DNA of 64,000 nt, taken from NCBI RefSeq assembly GCF_004337985.1, contig NW_021940918.1, positions 1,302,001 to 1,366,000 on the forward strand. The letters run 5' to 3'. This stretch comes from Pyricularia pennisetigena. Its lineage: Eukaryota; Ascomycota; Sordariomycetes; Magnaporthales; Pyriculariaceae. Under the pieces are notes generated by a model. It was not told the DNA's origin. It made no database searches and saw only the letters and a list, made by a program, of their open reading frames with translations. Every line of letters starts with the position of its first letter. Within the stretch, counting starts at the first letter, position 1. The translations under genes and the position numbers were made by a program. Shown one piece after another: positions 46,585 to 58,190 of this stretch.

Positions 46585-47461
46585 ATGAAGCTTCAGATAT
46601 CGGTAGTCAAGGCGGCAGCCATGCTGCTGTCGTTCTCTTCCGCGGCTTCAGCCTGGCCGGGGTGGCTGCCGGAAGCCGGCGCTTTAGTCGCGAGACAAGA
46701 CAGTGAGTCTGTCCTTGTTTGGCCATGCACACTAGTGACGGCCACCACATTCCTCTCTGTTCTGCAAAGACTGACACATATATAACTCTACAACAGGCTC
46801 TCCCACTCCGACAGCAACGCAGACGCCCTCACGGCCAGCTAGTGGCAGCGAGACTCAGAATACCGCCTCGATCACGCAGACTGGCAAGTCAACTGCCACC
46901 GGCAAGCCATCTGGAAATAGTACACGCACCGAGTTTGATCCCCAAGATCCCGCGGGATCAGTGGTCATGATCACACCTGCTCCCACTGCCGGGACGCAAT
47001 TGGTCAAGGTTGGCGACTGGGTTACATGGGGATGGAACTATACCAACCTCCAAGCTCCTCCGACTGCCATCGACGTGCTCATCAGCTGCAGCCAGGCCAC
47101 GCGCACATGGACCCTGACTCAAAACATGACATATGCCACCAAGGCCGACTTCCTCTGGGACTCGAGTGATGATAAGGGCACACCGTACGTGGTGGCCGAG
47201 TACACCCTCATTATTTACGACTCGGACTCTTCGATAAAGGCTTCGGCCGACCCAGGTTATCTGGCTCCTTTCTCGGGCTACAAGTTCGGCATGTACACCA
47301 AGGCTGCCTACACTCCCTTGGCCTCTGGGTGGAGGTGCGTCTCGTGCAGCGGCGCCATGTCTGGTGTCGACAAGGGTGCTTGGGGTGTTGCCCTGATGAC
47401 CAGCGCCATAACGGTCATGACCTTTACGTGGTTCGTCACCGGAGTCGGCTTCGCTCTATGA
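46585..47461 (+). CDS. Secreted, C-terminally anchored protein (DUF7137-type)
   Basis: Predicted 260-aa protein from exons 46585-46702 and 46797-47461. Residues 1-23 form a signal peptide (start MKLQISVVKAAAMLLSFSSA) followed by a Ser/Thr/Pro-rich stretch of about 60 residues likely to be O-glycosylated. The folded part begins at GSVVMITPAPTAGTQLVKVG and VTWGWNYTNL, with a beta-sandwich-like pattern (DVLISCSQATRTWTLTQNMT; YVVAEYTLIIYD). A CVSC pair follows (WRCVSCSGAMSG). The C-terminal 25 residues are hydrophobic (ALMTSAITVMTFTWFVTGVG), a membrane or GPI-type anchor. It is probably on the cell surface or in the wall; no biochemical function is known to me. Confidence 0.75.
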
Positions 47462-47940
47462 TGAAAATATATCATGTTGAGCTGGAGTATCCCATTCTTA
47501 TATTCACTTCAGCTCGTGATTTTGCTCCTGGTATCTTGCGTGCAAAGAACGGACTGTCTTTTTAAGCAGTATCTGATATTTTAATACGAGGGAAAGGAGT
47601 TGTGATTTATGGGTAAAGTAATGAAAGGCGTTGGGCACATGCATACTTTTCTTGTCTAGGTCATATTTGCATCGCCGTTTGGAAAGATGGTAAAATCGGA
47701 CGAACTCATGTGAGGGTTGATTGCAAACAATCTGACAAATTGTAGAAACAGGAAGAAGGTCTGGAGTGTGGATCATTATCTGGACCATATATCTTATGGT
47801 TTAGTTAGAAGGGGGGAAAAAAGAAAAAAGAAAAAAAAAAGAAAAAAAGAATTGAGACGATACGGATAGCAGTCTCACGGACGATCCCAGACACCGAATA
47901 TTATATTTAAGAAGGAGTAGTAGCTACACTTGGCGTCTTT
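47462..47940. other. Convergent spacer with A-rich stretch
   Basis: 479 nt between convergent genes; 47812-47848 is almost all A with interspersed G. No gene is seen. Confidence 0.65.
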
Positions 47941-49338
47941 CTATATCATTCGAAGCTGAAAGCCGGCACCTTTCTCTTCCTTCTCGCGGCGTGCAAAAAT
48001 GCCAGTAAAATCGACGTCACCAAGATCAGCAGCTTGGCCCCGGATAGGAGCATTTGGCGTATCACGGCGTCGCCTCCGCTCCTGGCCAGCCTTGCTGGGA
48101 AATGTAGGGAACATGCTTTCATGCTTTGGTCTAGGATCTTGCTTGAAATAGTCATGTGCCAACATCTCTTTGGCTGTGATCCTTCGGTCCGGGTCCAGCG
48201 ATAGCAACCCTGAAAGCAAAGCGCTCCCCGCTGCAGTGAGCAGTGGAAATCTCGCCCTGATGACGGAGCCGGCGGCCTGTGGGTTTTTGGGCAACCTCAA
48301 AGACCTCGCGTTTGGCAGCCGCCGAAACCCAGGCCAGGTCTCCTCCGTCGGCACGCCGCAAAGCTCGAATATCTTTGTCAGCTCGTCGACTTCGTTCTTC
48401 CCTTGCAGTAATGGCTCACGGGTGAGCAGCTCGCCAAATATGCACCCCACGCTCCACATGTCTACCGCCTGACCGTACTTGATCGTGCCGAGCAGAAGCT
48501 CTGGCGCACGGTACCATAGGGTGACCACCAACTGTGTCAGTTTCGGCGGCGGGTCGCCCACGTACCTCGCCATGCCAAAATCTGCAATCTTCAACTGGCC
48601 GCGGTTGTTGAGTAAGAGGTTTGAGGTTTTGAGATCTCGATGGAGGATAAAATTTTCGTGGAGGTAATCCACGCCTGCCGCGAGTTGTAGGAGTAGCGTC
48701 TTGACCTCTGACGAGAGAAACGGCTCTGGCATGTCTTCCAACACGCTCTTGACATCATGCTCAAGAAACTCGAGCACCAGAAAGATGTTTTCAATCTTGC
48801 TGGTGTCGTCACCAACCACCACCTCATGCATCTCCACCACATTTCTGTGGTTGCAGTCCTTGAGGATCTGGATCTCACGTAGCCCCGTGACTGGCAAGCC
48901 ACTCCGATCTTTCGGGTCGATCTTTAACCTTTTCAGGGCCACCACTCTTCCTGTCGCGAGTTCCTTCGCCCTCGCAACCCACCCGTAGGCGCCCTCTTCA
49001 ATGTCGTTGAGCTTGTCATAGTTCTCGACGCTTCTGCACCGGCCGAACGGGGGTCCCGGCAACCTCAGCAGCCTGTGCTCGTTTGGTGTGCCGCGGCTGC
49101 CATCGTCATCTCCGTTGTGCGCGGCATCGGGAGCGGGCGTCACCCTTCGCCTCTTTGTCGGTGGTCCATTCTCGGTAGCCGGCTGTTGACTTTGAGGTTG
49201 TGCCTGGGCGGCGGTCTCTTCCTGGGCCTTGCGCGCGGCGGCCTTTGCGGCTTTGGCACGGCGCTTGGCCTCACGTTCTTGTTTCGCTTTGGCGACGTCC
49301 TCCTGGCTGACGGCCCACCGGGAGGCTTTGCCAGCCAT
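47941..49338 (-). CDS. Cyclin-dependent protein kinase, CDK10/CDK11 group
   Basis: Predicted 465-aa single-exon Ser/Thr kinase. Residues 1-75 are a charged helix and a nuclear-localisation-like TKRRR. The kinase domain starts at about 105: IEEGAYGWVARAKE (glycine loop), VALKRLKID (ATP Lys), PVTGLREIQILK (the PSTAIRE/PITSLRE-position helix), HRDLKTSNLLL, DFGMARYVGDPP and the T-loop LVVTLWYRAPELLLG with its Thr. The C-terminus ends in a basic arginine cluster. The helix sequence and WYRAPELLLG place it with CDK10/CDK11, like fission yeast Ppk23, proposed to act in transcription or splicing. An oddity is that the glycine loop has Ala where most CDKs have the inhibitory Thr14; the neighbouring Tyr15 is kept. 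Confidence 0.88.
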   Translation of the reverse strand: MAGKASRWAVSQEDVAKAKQEREAKRRAKAAKAAARKAQEETAAQAQPQSQQPATENGPPTKRRRVTPAPDAAHNGDDDGSRGTPNEHRLLRLPGPPFGRCRSVENYDKLNDIEEGAYGWVARAKELATGRVVALKRLKIDPKDRSGLPVTGLREIQILKDCNHRNVVEMHEVVVGDDTSKIENIFLVLEFLEHDVKSVLEDMPEPFLSSEVKTLLLQLAAGVDYLHENFILHRDLKTSNLLLNNRGQLKIADFGMARYVGDPPPKLTQLVVTLWYRAPELLLGTIKYGQAVDMWSVGCIFGELLTREPLLQGKNEVDELTKIFELCGVPTEETWPGFRRLPNARSLRLPKNPQAAGSVIRARFPLLTAAGSALLSGLLSLDPDRRITAKEMLAHDYFKQDPRPKHESMFPTFPSKAGQERRRRRDTPNAPIRGQAADLGDVDFTGIFARREKEEKGAGFQLRMI

Positions 49339-49886
49339 TTCTGGAATGACTTGGGGCCGTCGAAAATGCGATCAAATTGTGATGTTTCGGGTGCTGGACT
49401 GCTTCGTATGTTGCGTGTTTATTGTAGACAACAATCGATTGCTTTATAGTTCAACTATGCCCATGCGATTGTCTGTGACGTCTGTTTGCAGTCTCTAGTA
49501 GCGATTGCTTGGTTGTCCAATATATCGCGACCCAAGTAACGTCAGCCCCCACAACAAAAATATCCTTGTCGTGTAGGGGTTACAGCTCGCACTGTGTTGC
49601 TTGCCGGCGCGCGCTGGTGGGTACCTGTGCAGGGATAGCTCTTGCCGATCCTGTCCTTCCCCAAAATGCTGCGGCAGAGACCTCGATACCTCAAGGAAAT
49701 CTAGATTGCTTGCCTTGTAAATATTTTATAAAGGCAAGGCGAGCTATTCACCAATTGGATGTCTCGGTAGCTCACCAAATTGGAGCTTAATCCAGCTCAA
49801 CAACTCCACTGAGCTACAGACAGCCATCCATATACCACCGGCTTTGCGAGATCAGCAACAGAAAGTGGAATGGTCATCTGGTGATC
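49339..49886. other. Divergent spacer between the CDK gene and ndufaf7
   Basis: 548 nt; a tRNA-like stretch near 49770-49830 was considered and rejected. No gene is seen. Confidence 0.6.
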
Positions 49887-51651
49887 ATGTCTGCTTTCAT
49901 ATCTCGCAGAGGTGCCGTGCGTGGCATGCAGGCTCTGCGTCGCTTGGAAACATCCACGTTTGTGCAGCCAAGCCAAAGATTCAGATGGCAGTACTGCCGA
50001 AGCTTGTCGCAAACAGCCCGCTTGTATAGTCAACAAGATGCTTCACTTTCCGCACAGACGGACAAGAGGCAGTGGTCAACACCTTTGGCCGAGCAGCTAG
50101 CTGCGGCCATTTCGGTATGCTCACTTGAAACATGTTGCCCGTAGTCCATCCAGTGGCGTATGGATTGCTAATCAGTGTCCCCTAAAAGACCACGGGACCC
50201 ATCCCACTTGCTAGCTATATGCGTATGTGTCTGACTGCAGACGTTGGTGGCTACTATACTGGCGCCATTGAGCAAGGCAGGGACCAATTTGGCCTGAAGG
50301 GCGACTTTGTGACATCACCCGAAGTCTCCCAGGTGTTTGGCGAGCTCATTGCCATCTGGTTTGTTGCAGAATGGATGTCCCAGGGTCGCCCCTCGAGCGG
50401 AGTCCAGCTCATGGAATTGGGCCCAGGAAGGGGAACTTTGATGAGTGACGTTCTCCGGGTATGTTGAGTTATCAAGCTTGATTCCGAAGTTTCTCGGGTG
50501 GAGTATGTTGACCGACTTTCAATACGACAGACAATCCGAAGATTTGGCGACATGTCTAACAGCCTCGATGCCATATACATGGTTGAGGCAAGCCCGGAGT
50601 TACGCAAAGCCCAGAAGAACCTGTTGTGTGGCGAGGATGCGCCCCTGACGGAGTCTGAAGTCGGCTACCATAGCGTCTGTAAACAAACACAGCTACCAAT
50701 CGTATGGACTGAAACTGTTCAGTCAATCCCGAAGAGTGAGTTAGAAGACTTCAGCGTGTAGCCACAGTTCGCAGTATTAATCGTCTCATAGATCCTGATA
50801 AGACCCCATTTTTTGTTGCCCATGAATTCTTTGACGCGCTGCCAATACACACTTTCATGAATGTGCCAGTCCCGTCTGAGAAGTCGGCTGGGACAGCAAC
50901 CCCCAGCTCAGCCCCGGAGACGACCCTCAAGTCAACTCTCGAATGGCGTGAGCTCGTCGTGTCACCAACACCTCCGGGATCGACGCATGAGAGCCTCAAC
51001 ACTCCTGCCACGCAACGGAGGGATACACCGCCACCGGACTTCCAGCTGACGCTCTCACCCTCGGCGACTCGGCACTCACGGTACCTCCCAGACTCATCGC
51101 CGCGCTACAGAGCCCTGAAGAAAGTTGCAGACGCACAGATCGAGGTGTGCCCAGATGCATCCCTATACGCCAGTGACATTGCATCACGTATCGGTGGTTC
51201 GGCTCAAAATCCGAAGCCACGGCCTAGCGGAGCAGCCTTGATCCTAGACTATGGCCCAGGCGATGGCACGATTCCGATCAACTCGCTCAGGGGCATTCGT
51301 CGTCATCAGCGCGTCAGCCCCTTTGTCGAGCCTGGTCTCACTGACCTGAGCGCTGATGTCGATTTTGCTGCTGTGGCCGAGGCCGCCATGCGTGCTAGTG
51401 AGGGGGTGGAGGTTCACGGACCTGTTCCACAAGGGTACTTCCTTGAGGCTATGGGCATCAAACAGAGAGCCGATAGCCTAATCAAGAACTGCAAGGAGCC
51501 ATCAAAGGCTGCTGATGTCGATCGGGCTTGGAAGAGGCTTGTGGATCGGGGACCGAATGGCATGGGCAAAATATATCAAGCCCTGGCCATCTTGCCAGAA
51601 AACGATGGCAAGCGTCGTCCAGTCGGATTCGGTGGTGACATTGGGGAATAA
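49887..51651 (+). CDS. ndufaf7: Complex I assembly methyltransferase NDUFAF7/MidA
   Basis: Predicted 520-aa mitochondrial SAM-dependent methyltransferase; the animal ortholog dimethylates an arginine of NDUFS2 during complex I assembly. Exons are 49887-50114, 50189-50458, 50531-50735 and 50792-51651, in phase. The N-terminal 60 residues are Arg/Ser/Gln-rich, a presequence. Family blocks follow: [44 protein letters not shown], the SAM motif [52 protein letters not shown] and [11 protein letters not shown]. Two inserts of low-complexity Pro/Ser/Thr sequence (about residues 295-360) lengthen it relative to animal proteins. It is plausible for an obligate aerobe that keeps complex I. Confidence 0.92.
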
Positions 51652-52275
51652 GATCACTGTACCATTTGCCTTGAATACTGTTGTACATCTCTTGTATGAA
51701 TATGGCACGTGGGGCTGCATATCTGGACTGCCTGTTGTATGATTATATTACCCATCAACATATTTCTTTCTCAATGTACTTACTATTGGGGCTTACGCAG
51801 TGACAACATCAAAACATACCTGGGAACATTGGTCTTTTTGCCATGCCCACGAAACATGCCTGATGATATTTGCAGAGATAGGAGGGTAGATGCCACCAAG
51901 GAATTTAGGTAAATACCCATGCAGGCGGGTAAGGGGGCTAATTGGGCAGGCATGCAAGCAGGTAGGTGGTTGCGTATGTGTAAGCAGTAGCAAAACATGG
52001 CTTTGTCAAGTCAACCAGCGAAGAGATCCGTAAGGCCAACAACAAAATAAGCATCCTGGGTAAAGAATTGTGTTTGTAGTCTATCTGAAAGGTAGTGATA
52101 AATAAAATAAATAGAATCCAATTGAGTTACAGTCCTGTAACTCACCCGGAAGATGGGTCGGAATACAGTCAAAGTGAATACAACCCAGACCATAATCCAT
52201 AAATACGTAATCTCATCATGTTGTACACCATCCTCACTCGACCATAACTTTCGATCATACAATCATGTTATCGTA
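51652..52275. other. Convergent spacer ndufaf7 / 7-TM gene
   Basis: 624 nt of 3' flank with nothing recognised. Confidence 0.65.
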
Positions 52276-53178
52276 TTAGGCACTGAAGCCATTTTTGGAC
52301 CATTCCGGTGTTCCTGGCGGTTTTTGTTGATGAGAAGAACCCGTCATTTGGTACCCGGTGGCTATTTCGGGGGCTGTCCCGTCGTCTGGCAGCGGCTGCA
52401 GCGTCAAGCCGACGGCCTCGAGTATGGCAATGGTGAACATTTCCATAACGACACACATGCCGATCATGTAGGCATAGTAATGAGGACCAGCCACATACCA
52501 GTGGAAGCTCGGATCCCACGTGTTGTACGTCGCGATGGCGGCATATATAATCCGGACGAGGACAAAAGGCAAAGTGGCAGCAACCGCGCCGATCAAACGT
52601 CGCTCACCACCGTCAACGGACCGAAGCTGCAGGGAAAGCACCGCGGTGGCGAGCACCAAGGCCACGTAGCCCATTATCATAAGGGCGGTCCCGGTGATGG
52701 ATTCTGTCGGGGTGCTCAGCGACCGGATGGCGGCGACGTCGGCGGGCTGCCTGGATGTGACATCGCTCAACTCGTTGCCAAACTTGATGCCGCCGACGAC
52801 GGAGAGGATGAGCCCGACCATGACGACAAGTTGTATGAGGCGCAGCATGCGCGGCTGCAGTATCGTGTCGGTCCTCTTCTTCAGGCCCACGAGCACCCGG
52901 GTCAGCAGGCCGACGCTTACGAGGATCAGGGGCGACAGGCCGGCGTTCCTCAGGGCGTTTGTGCCAGAGACGAGACCTGCGTCCCCGGGATTTTGCGTTG
53001 AGGCGAGATCGAGGGCTGCGCCGATGATGCGGATGAGGGAAAAGAGTATCAAGTAGAGCCAGCCTGATGCCCTCTTGAAGCCATGGCGGGTAGCGAGGAT
53101 TAAGGCTATTACTAGGGCAGGGGTGTAGACAATGATTTCGACAATGGAGATGTGATTGACTTCTGTGAGTGTTGTCAT
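52276..53178 (-). CDS. Seven-TM fungal membrane protein (DUF7702-type)
   Basis: Predicted 300-aa single-exon integral membrane protein. About seven hydrophobic helices can be seen, e.g. IVEIIVYTPALVIALILA, WLYLILFSLIRIIGAALDLA, LSPLILVSVGLLTRVL, LIQLVVMVGLILSVVGGI, ALMIMGYVALVLATAVL and TLPFVLVRIIYAAIATY. The last one is YAYMIGMCVVMEMFTIAILE. The R-I-I-G-A helix and LPFVLVRIIY are characteristic of the fungus-specific DUF7702/RTA1-like group; function is unknown. The start MTTLTEVNHIS is preferred over an upstream start at 53286, which would add a polar extension before helix 1. The C-terminal 40 residues are polar and probably cytosolic. Confidence 0.8.
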   Translation of the reverse strand: MTTLTEVNHISIVEIIVYTPALVIALILATRHGFKRASGWLYLILFSLIRIIGAALDLASTQNPGDAGLVSGTNALRNAGLSPLILVSVGLLTRVLVGLKKRTDTILQPRMLRLIQLVVMVGLILSVVGGIKFGNELSDVTSRQPADVAAIRSLSTPTESITGTALMIMGYVALVLATAVLSLQLRSVDGGERRLIGAVAATLPFVLVRIIYAAIATYNTWDPSFHWYVAGPHYYAYMIGMCVVMEMFTIAILEAVGLTLQPLPDDGTAPEIATGYQMTGSSHQQKPPGTPEWSKNGFSA

Positions 53179-53853
53179 CCTGAATGTTTGAGCGGGATTG
53201 TGTCTTAAGACTTTGATACTTGATCGGGTATATCTATGAGTTCCAAGGCAACATTCATCTCTAAAACCGATGACAAGATCCCCCATTTATACTTAACAAC
53301 AAAGCTGTTACTAGGAACAAGTGGATTTAGTATCTGCCATCCGACACAGCAGTTCATCCGCCAATCAACAATCAGACCTGGCTACGTTAGTCTAGCAATT
53401 GGGATGCAGTATGGTACACATGCGGGTTTAAGCAGGCCGGAAATGTCAGAATAAGCCGGTGCACTCGCCCTGTTTCGTTTGGGAGGGTTGAGGTTAAGTC
53501 TATATAGGGCAGGATCGGCATCGAGGGATTCTGCCTGCTGAAAAAGTCTAACAGAGCTTATCGACAGGTCCTCGTCACAACATAGGCGAGAGGACAATGC
53601 AGAAGCAACGTCGGCGCCGAATGGCGGAAACGGGCTCAGCCTCGGAGAATGACGTTGAAGGATCTGCTGCGCCGGCTTGCAACAAAACGGCGATCCCCGG
53701 TGGACTAAACCCGTATTTGTACTACTAGAGTACTTGGATTGCTGCGTAACCAGTGTGGCTTGCGGGGTCTAACATAGAAGGGCAGGAAAGTGCAGCGAAT
53801 GACATGGTGTCAAAGACCGTTGCCATTGCTACAGTGCGCTTGAGCCGGCTGCT

Positions 53854-53918
53854 NNNNNNNNNNNNNNNNNNNNNNNNNNNNNNNNNNNNNNNNNNNNNNN
53901 NNNNNNNNNNNNNNNNNN
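53854..53918. other. Assembly gap (65 N)
   Basis: A run of N in intergenic DNA. Confidence 0.99.
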
Positions 53919-54284
53919 CTTTCATCCTGCCATGTCCGTTAGCTAGCGTGACACCTTTCGACTGAAATATGGTCAGTATCCAACATTTCAGGTATTAATT
54001 AGGTATGGAGTGGCCAATGACAAGGTAAAGCAAGTAAGGTAGGTACGGGTAGGATTAGTACCTAGGTCGCTCACCTCCATACATTGGCCATACCTTCCCT
54101 TGAAATTGCACCCGGCGACTTGAACAAGTCCGAATTCCTTTCATTCATTCCACCAACCATTGATTCCACATACGCAAATTGGGTTACCTTCCTGTCTTTT
54201 ATCAACTTGAAAACTGTCTTTCAATGTGGTGAAATATACACAATCTCAACACGGTCGAGACACAAAAAGGGTTCATCCATATTG

Positions 54285-54720
54285 CTATGGGGAGACCCTG
54301 GCAATTAATCTCTCAGCTTGGTGGCTCCAACGTAACGCTTCCACCAACTTCATTGGCCAGCCTGATAGCCACCCCGAGGACCCCAGGTGTACTCCATGAC
54401 TGTACTCATACATTTGGATCGACATCTTGGGCGACATTTCGCACAGCATGCCCAAAAAGGAAATGGCACTATTCCTCGTCGGTACACCATCCTGCAGGCG
54501 CCTGCACCAAGCGGCCAGAGGTGGTTCCCACATGTCGTGCGATCCAATAGACTGTAGGTACAGAAAATCAAATGGAGGAGCGAGAAGATGAGGAAAGGCT
54601 GGGCTTGACTGGCAGGCAAGACACCTTGTGTCATTTGTTCATACGTCTCGCTTGTCTCGTCGTCGGCCACGCCCCCCGCACCCTGTACCATACCCAGAGA
54701 CTTACCGAATGATTCGCCAT
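54285..54720 (-). CDS. Tentative small spliced gene, unrecognised product
   Basis: Exon 1 at 54720-54706 (MANHS) ends at a consensus GTAAGT. A 154-nt intron ends CTACAG, and exon 2 at 54551-54285 continues in phase to a stop, giving 93 aa. The product has no signal peptide or known motif; it is Trp/Met/Ser-rich. Splice sites are good and no alternative frame is longer, but short frames like this occur by chance, so this is a weak call. Confidence 0.25.
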
Positions 54721-55494
54721 CGTGACTGAGAATACCACTTTGCGTCTCAAAGCATTCTGGAGGTCGCTACGTTCCAGCCTAAATCATCGCTGCTCCATTC
54801 TTTGCCGGTGTTCGTCTTGGCGTCTTCGGCGTCGTTGTCTTCGCTGCCAGCGTCGTTGGATGCAACGCGAAAGAAACTGAGAGGCCGACATAGCAAAAAG
54901 AAAGGCAACGGAATAGAGCTAGTCCTCCTCATCTGGTCTGGCTTGGCTGGCTTTACCGATATTTGGCAGTCAACCCATCCAGAACCGTAACCCTTTGTCG
55001 AGACTTGAGAGAGATCGTTGGCTTTAGTTGATTTTGGAGAGTGAGAAGGAGTAGGTAGGGACAACCTCAAGGCTTATATATACTCAGCGAAAACAGTTGG
55101 GGAAACCAACAAAGAGACCTACCTATACGCTACACGACCGCGGTATACAGTACTACAGTACAGTCAATCATCGGCTTACCATACACAGCAAGGGGTGAGC
55201 TTCGCACAGCAGTCCGTTTTGGGACTGGAACGCCACGCCTTGCCTGCCTCAGAACCGACCAAACTTGGTTCAAGGGGGACCCAGCGGGCCAGATTCACGC
55301 TACTACGCCTGCGTCCCGTCTGCGGGCGCCGCGCCCCCCCCTGACTTGGTTGATTCGCACTGACTAGTTGGCCACTGGCTCGTTGACGGCGCAGTTGGCA
55401 CCTGATATCGGTAGCGGCCAAATATACTTGCTTCTGGTGATAATCTTCTCTTTGCCAGGGCGGGCATAAGCTCTTACGGGAGCCGCCGCCCAAT

Positions 55495-57786
55495 ATGGTC
55501 TACTGTGGCCCGCCTTCTAAGGGCTGTGCGAGTTGCCGGGAGAGGAAAGTCAGGGTAAGCCTTCTTGTGTCTCTATGCCTTCCCCACCACTGTTTAAAAA
55601 AAAAAAAAAAAACAGACAAGGCGTGGAGTTGTCTGCATGGGGGGCGAGTGCCACTTTGGAGACGACAAAAGAGCCGGCCCTTGTACCTGGCACGACTATG
55701 CTGCTACCAGATACCCACACCAACGAATATGCACAACGGTAAAACAAAGTGCAGAGGAAATTGGCGCTAACATGCACATATAATGCCATGCAGTGTGATC
55801 AAAAGGAACCCAGCTGTGGTCAGTGCGAGAAGAGAAATGTGTCATGTCCTGGGTATAGGAATATGCAGGACTTGATGTTTAGAGACGAAAGCTCTCATGT
55901 GATTAAGAAAGCAAAAGCCCGCGCCCGCAAGAAGGACGCTGGTGGTACTGTGGACATTCCATTGAGGTCTGACCGGAATCCCAAGCCGTCAAGCTCGGGT
56001 ACCAATCCGGCCGCAGAAAAACTGTCAGCCCGTAAGAAGAGGTCCTCGCCACTGACCCCTGAAACTCACCTCTCCACTGGGTCCTCTACCTCGCCCTCCT
56101 CACGCAGCGATAGCAGCAGCTCGTCAGACGAGTCTAAGCATGATAATGACCAGTCTCTGATACATGTACCACAAACCGCCACCACCCGACCAAGATCCCC
56201 CGTGCTAAGTTTATTATATGCCCTGAGCCCTACTCAGCACGAGAAGGGGACCGCCTTCTTTTTCTCCCGCTACGTCGCCATCGACAAGTATGCCTGTCAC
56301 CAAAGATTTGACTTCATCTACGACATCTGGACTCCAGGAACGCTGGCGCCAGAACACAATGTCGACAGCGTCATGGCCAGCATCACTGCCGTCGGCCTTG
56401 TCGGTCTTTCCAACCTGACCAGCTCCCCCGAAGTGCTTGACAACGCCCGGAAGTCATACATCTCGGCTCTCAGACTCATCAACAACGCCCTGCGTGCTCC
56501 GACGGAAGCTATCAAGGATACCACGATGCTGTCTATTCTAATCCTGGGACTCTTTGAGCTCATTGCAGACTCGGACGCCCGCAACATCAAACCCTGGCAG
56601 GAGCATGTCAATGGCGCCGCAGCCCTCGCTAAACTTCGAGGTGTGAGCCAGTTCCAGACTCGAGCAGGCAGCAAGATGTTCAACATGCTGTACGTACTTT
56701 CCCAATGGAAATATACTCTTGTTGTTTCTCGTGCGACTTTTCCATGTCTCCCCGCAGAGGGCACCCTCGTGACCTGCACAATAGCCCGAAGGCTAACACT
56801 AAGCGTATTTTTTTTTTCTTTTTTCCAGATGTCAAATGCTTATGGTGTCCTGTATACAGCAGGGCATCCCAATGCCTCAGCCACTCCTGGACCTGCGTGC
56901 CGAGCTCGCAACCAAAATCAATTCGCCCAAGTCCAGCATCGAAGTCTCCATGCCAATCTTCAGGGTATTACAGGTATGTGATTCTCCTGAATCCGAAATG
57001 ATTGCTGTTTGCCCCTGAGACAGTAAGCTTTCAGCGCATTTTCGACAGAAGCAGGCTCCTGGCCGGCCTAGGGTTGTCTGCCTGCAGGTCCGAACCCAGT
57101 CTCGATAATGAGACAAACACTAATCCAAAGTGGTTTATCAGTTTCGAAGTGAAGTCCAAAGCGGGAGACTCCCGACCCCGGAGGCCATCATAGACCGTCT
57201 GATTGAGATGGACAATGAGTTCAAGCAGGTTACGGCCAGGTTACCAGCGTCGTGGGTTCCCCGGGTGTTCAAGCTGTCGCAGTCGCACAGGGGCGTTTTT
57301 GGTGGCATTTACAACGTATATCCGTCAATGGACAAGGCTGCCATCTGGAACGGAATCTGGTCCTGCAGAATGCTCATCACCGAAACGATACTCACCGAGA
57401 TACACAGTCGTTTCAGGGACGTTGACCCTTCCGAGGTGCCACCAAATTACGTCCGGGCGTTCAGGGAAGCGAGAACCGAGCTTTCAGAGATGTGCGTATC
57501 GATCGTGGCGACTGTACCGCAGCACGCAGGTTTGATCGGTACCCCTGACTCGACTGGTCTCTATGACATGACGACCGGCATCCCAACGATGGAAGTCCCA
57601 GCCTTTTCATACGGGTCCGCAGCGGCCTCCACAGACGGCGATGGCGAAGACTTTTGGAAGTCGGGCTATAACACTGGCTACGAGTTTGGGGATTTCGTAG
57701 AGCGAACATTACAGCCCGTTCCTGATGACAGCGGTGTAAGTAATCTGTCCTGTCTTGAAGATGTACTGGGAAAAAAAGAAAAAGAA

Positions 57787-57839
<53 letters not shown>

Positions 57840-58190
57840 ACTCTGGAGAGAAGCCCTGAGCACGAAACAAAAACCAAGACCTAAGACTGACCATTACTCA
57901 TTACTCAGCCTACTCTTCTTGATCCTGTCCGGGCGATCGCTGACCCCATGGAGGAGGCTCATCGCCTGATGCTCTTGGTGTCGGCGGGCAACAACATCGT
58001 TTGGCCTCTCTACCACGTCGGCATGTCATCAGTGTGCCCACCAGCAATGAAGGCTTACTGCATTGAGAGGCTAGACGCGGTATACAAGGAGTCTGGGCTG
58101 CGACAGGCAAGCGCCATCGCCACCATAATTGCGAATCGCGAAGTTTTTCCACGGTGGCTGGAGCTTTCGTTTGCAGATATTAACGCATGA
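55495..58190 (+). CDS. Zn2Cys6 fungal transcription factor
   Basis: Predicted 658-aa regulator. Exons are 55495-55554, 55794-56689, 56829-56973, 57142-57735 and 57909-58190, in phase. The zinc cluster is split by intron 1: CASCRERKVR then CDQKEPSCGQCEKRNVSC, i.e. C-x2-C-x6-C-x6-C-x2-C-x6-C, next to the basic linker KKAKARARKKD. A Ser-rich linker is followed by the fungal-specific middle homology region (FFFSRYVAIDKY; LVGLSNLTSSPEVLDNARKS; GLFELIADSD; PWQEHVNGAAALAKLRG) and a helical C-terminal half (AIIDRLIEMDNEF; RAFREARTELSEMC; PLYHVGMSSVCPP). Introns 1 and 4 hold an A17 and a (GA)n repeat. The target genes are unknown; nothing adjacent suggests a pathway cluster. Confidence 0.87.
55596..55612. 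repeat. Poly(A) tract, 17 nt, in intron
   Basis: Within intron 1 of the zinc-cluster gene. Confidence 0.9.
57788..57836. repeat. (GA)n microsatellite in intron
   Basis: About 24 GA units inside intron 4 of the zinc-cluster gene, 50 nt past its donor. Confidence 0.93.

Larger units (their letters stand above)
53179..55494. other. Gene-poor promoter region of the zinc-cluster gene, with gap
   Basis: 2.3 kb holding the 65-N gap, a tentative small gene (listed separately) and the zinc-cluster gene promoter. A TATATATA sequence lies near 55077. No other coding signal is seen. Confidence 0.55.

Noticed and set aside
49770..49830. tRNA-like stretch: the minus strand reads GTAGCTCAGTGGAG, resembling a D-arm/A-box.
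   Set aside because: No B-box (GGTTCGANTCC) follows at the right distance and the acceptor and anticodon stems do not pair.
53179..53286. Upstream in-frame start for the 7-TM gene.
   Set aside because: The added polar residues precede the first helix and are atypical for the family; the ATG at 53178 fits better.
57461..57877. 138-codon minus-strand frame with SL repeats.
   Set aside because: Product of the (GA)n microsatellite and antisense to the zinc-cluster gene.
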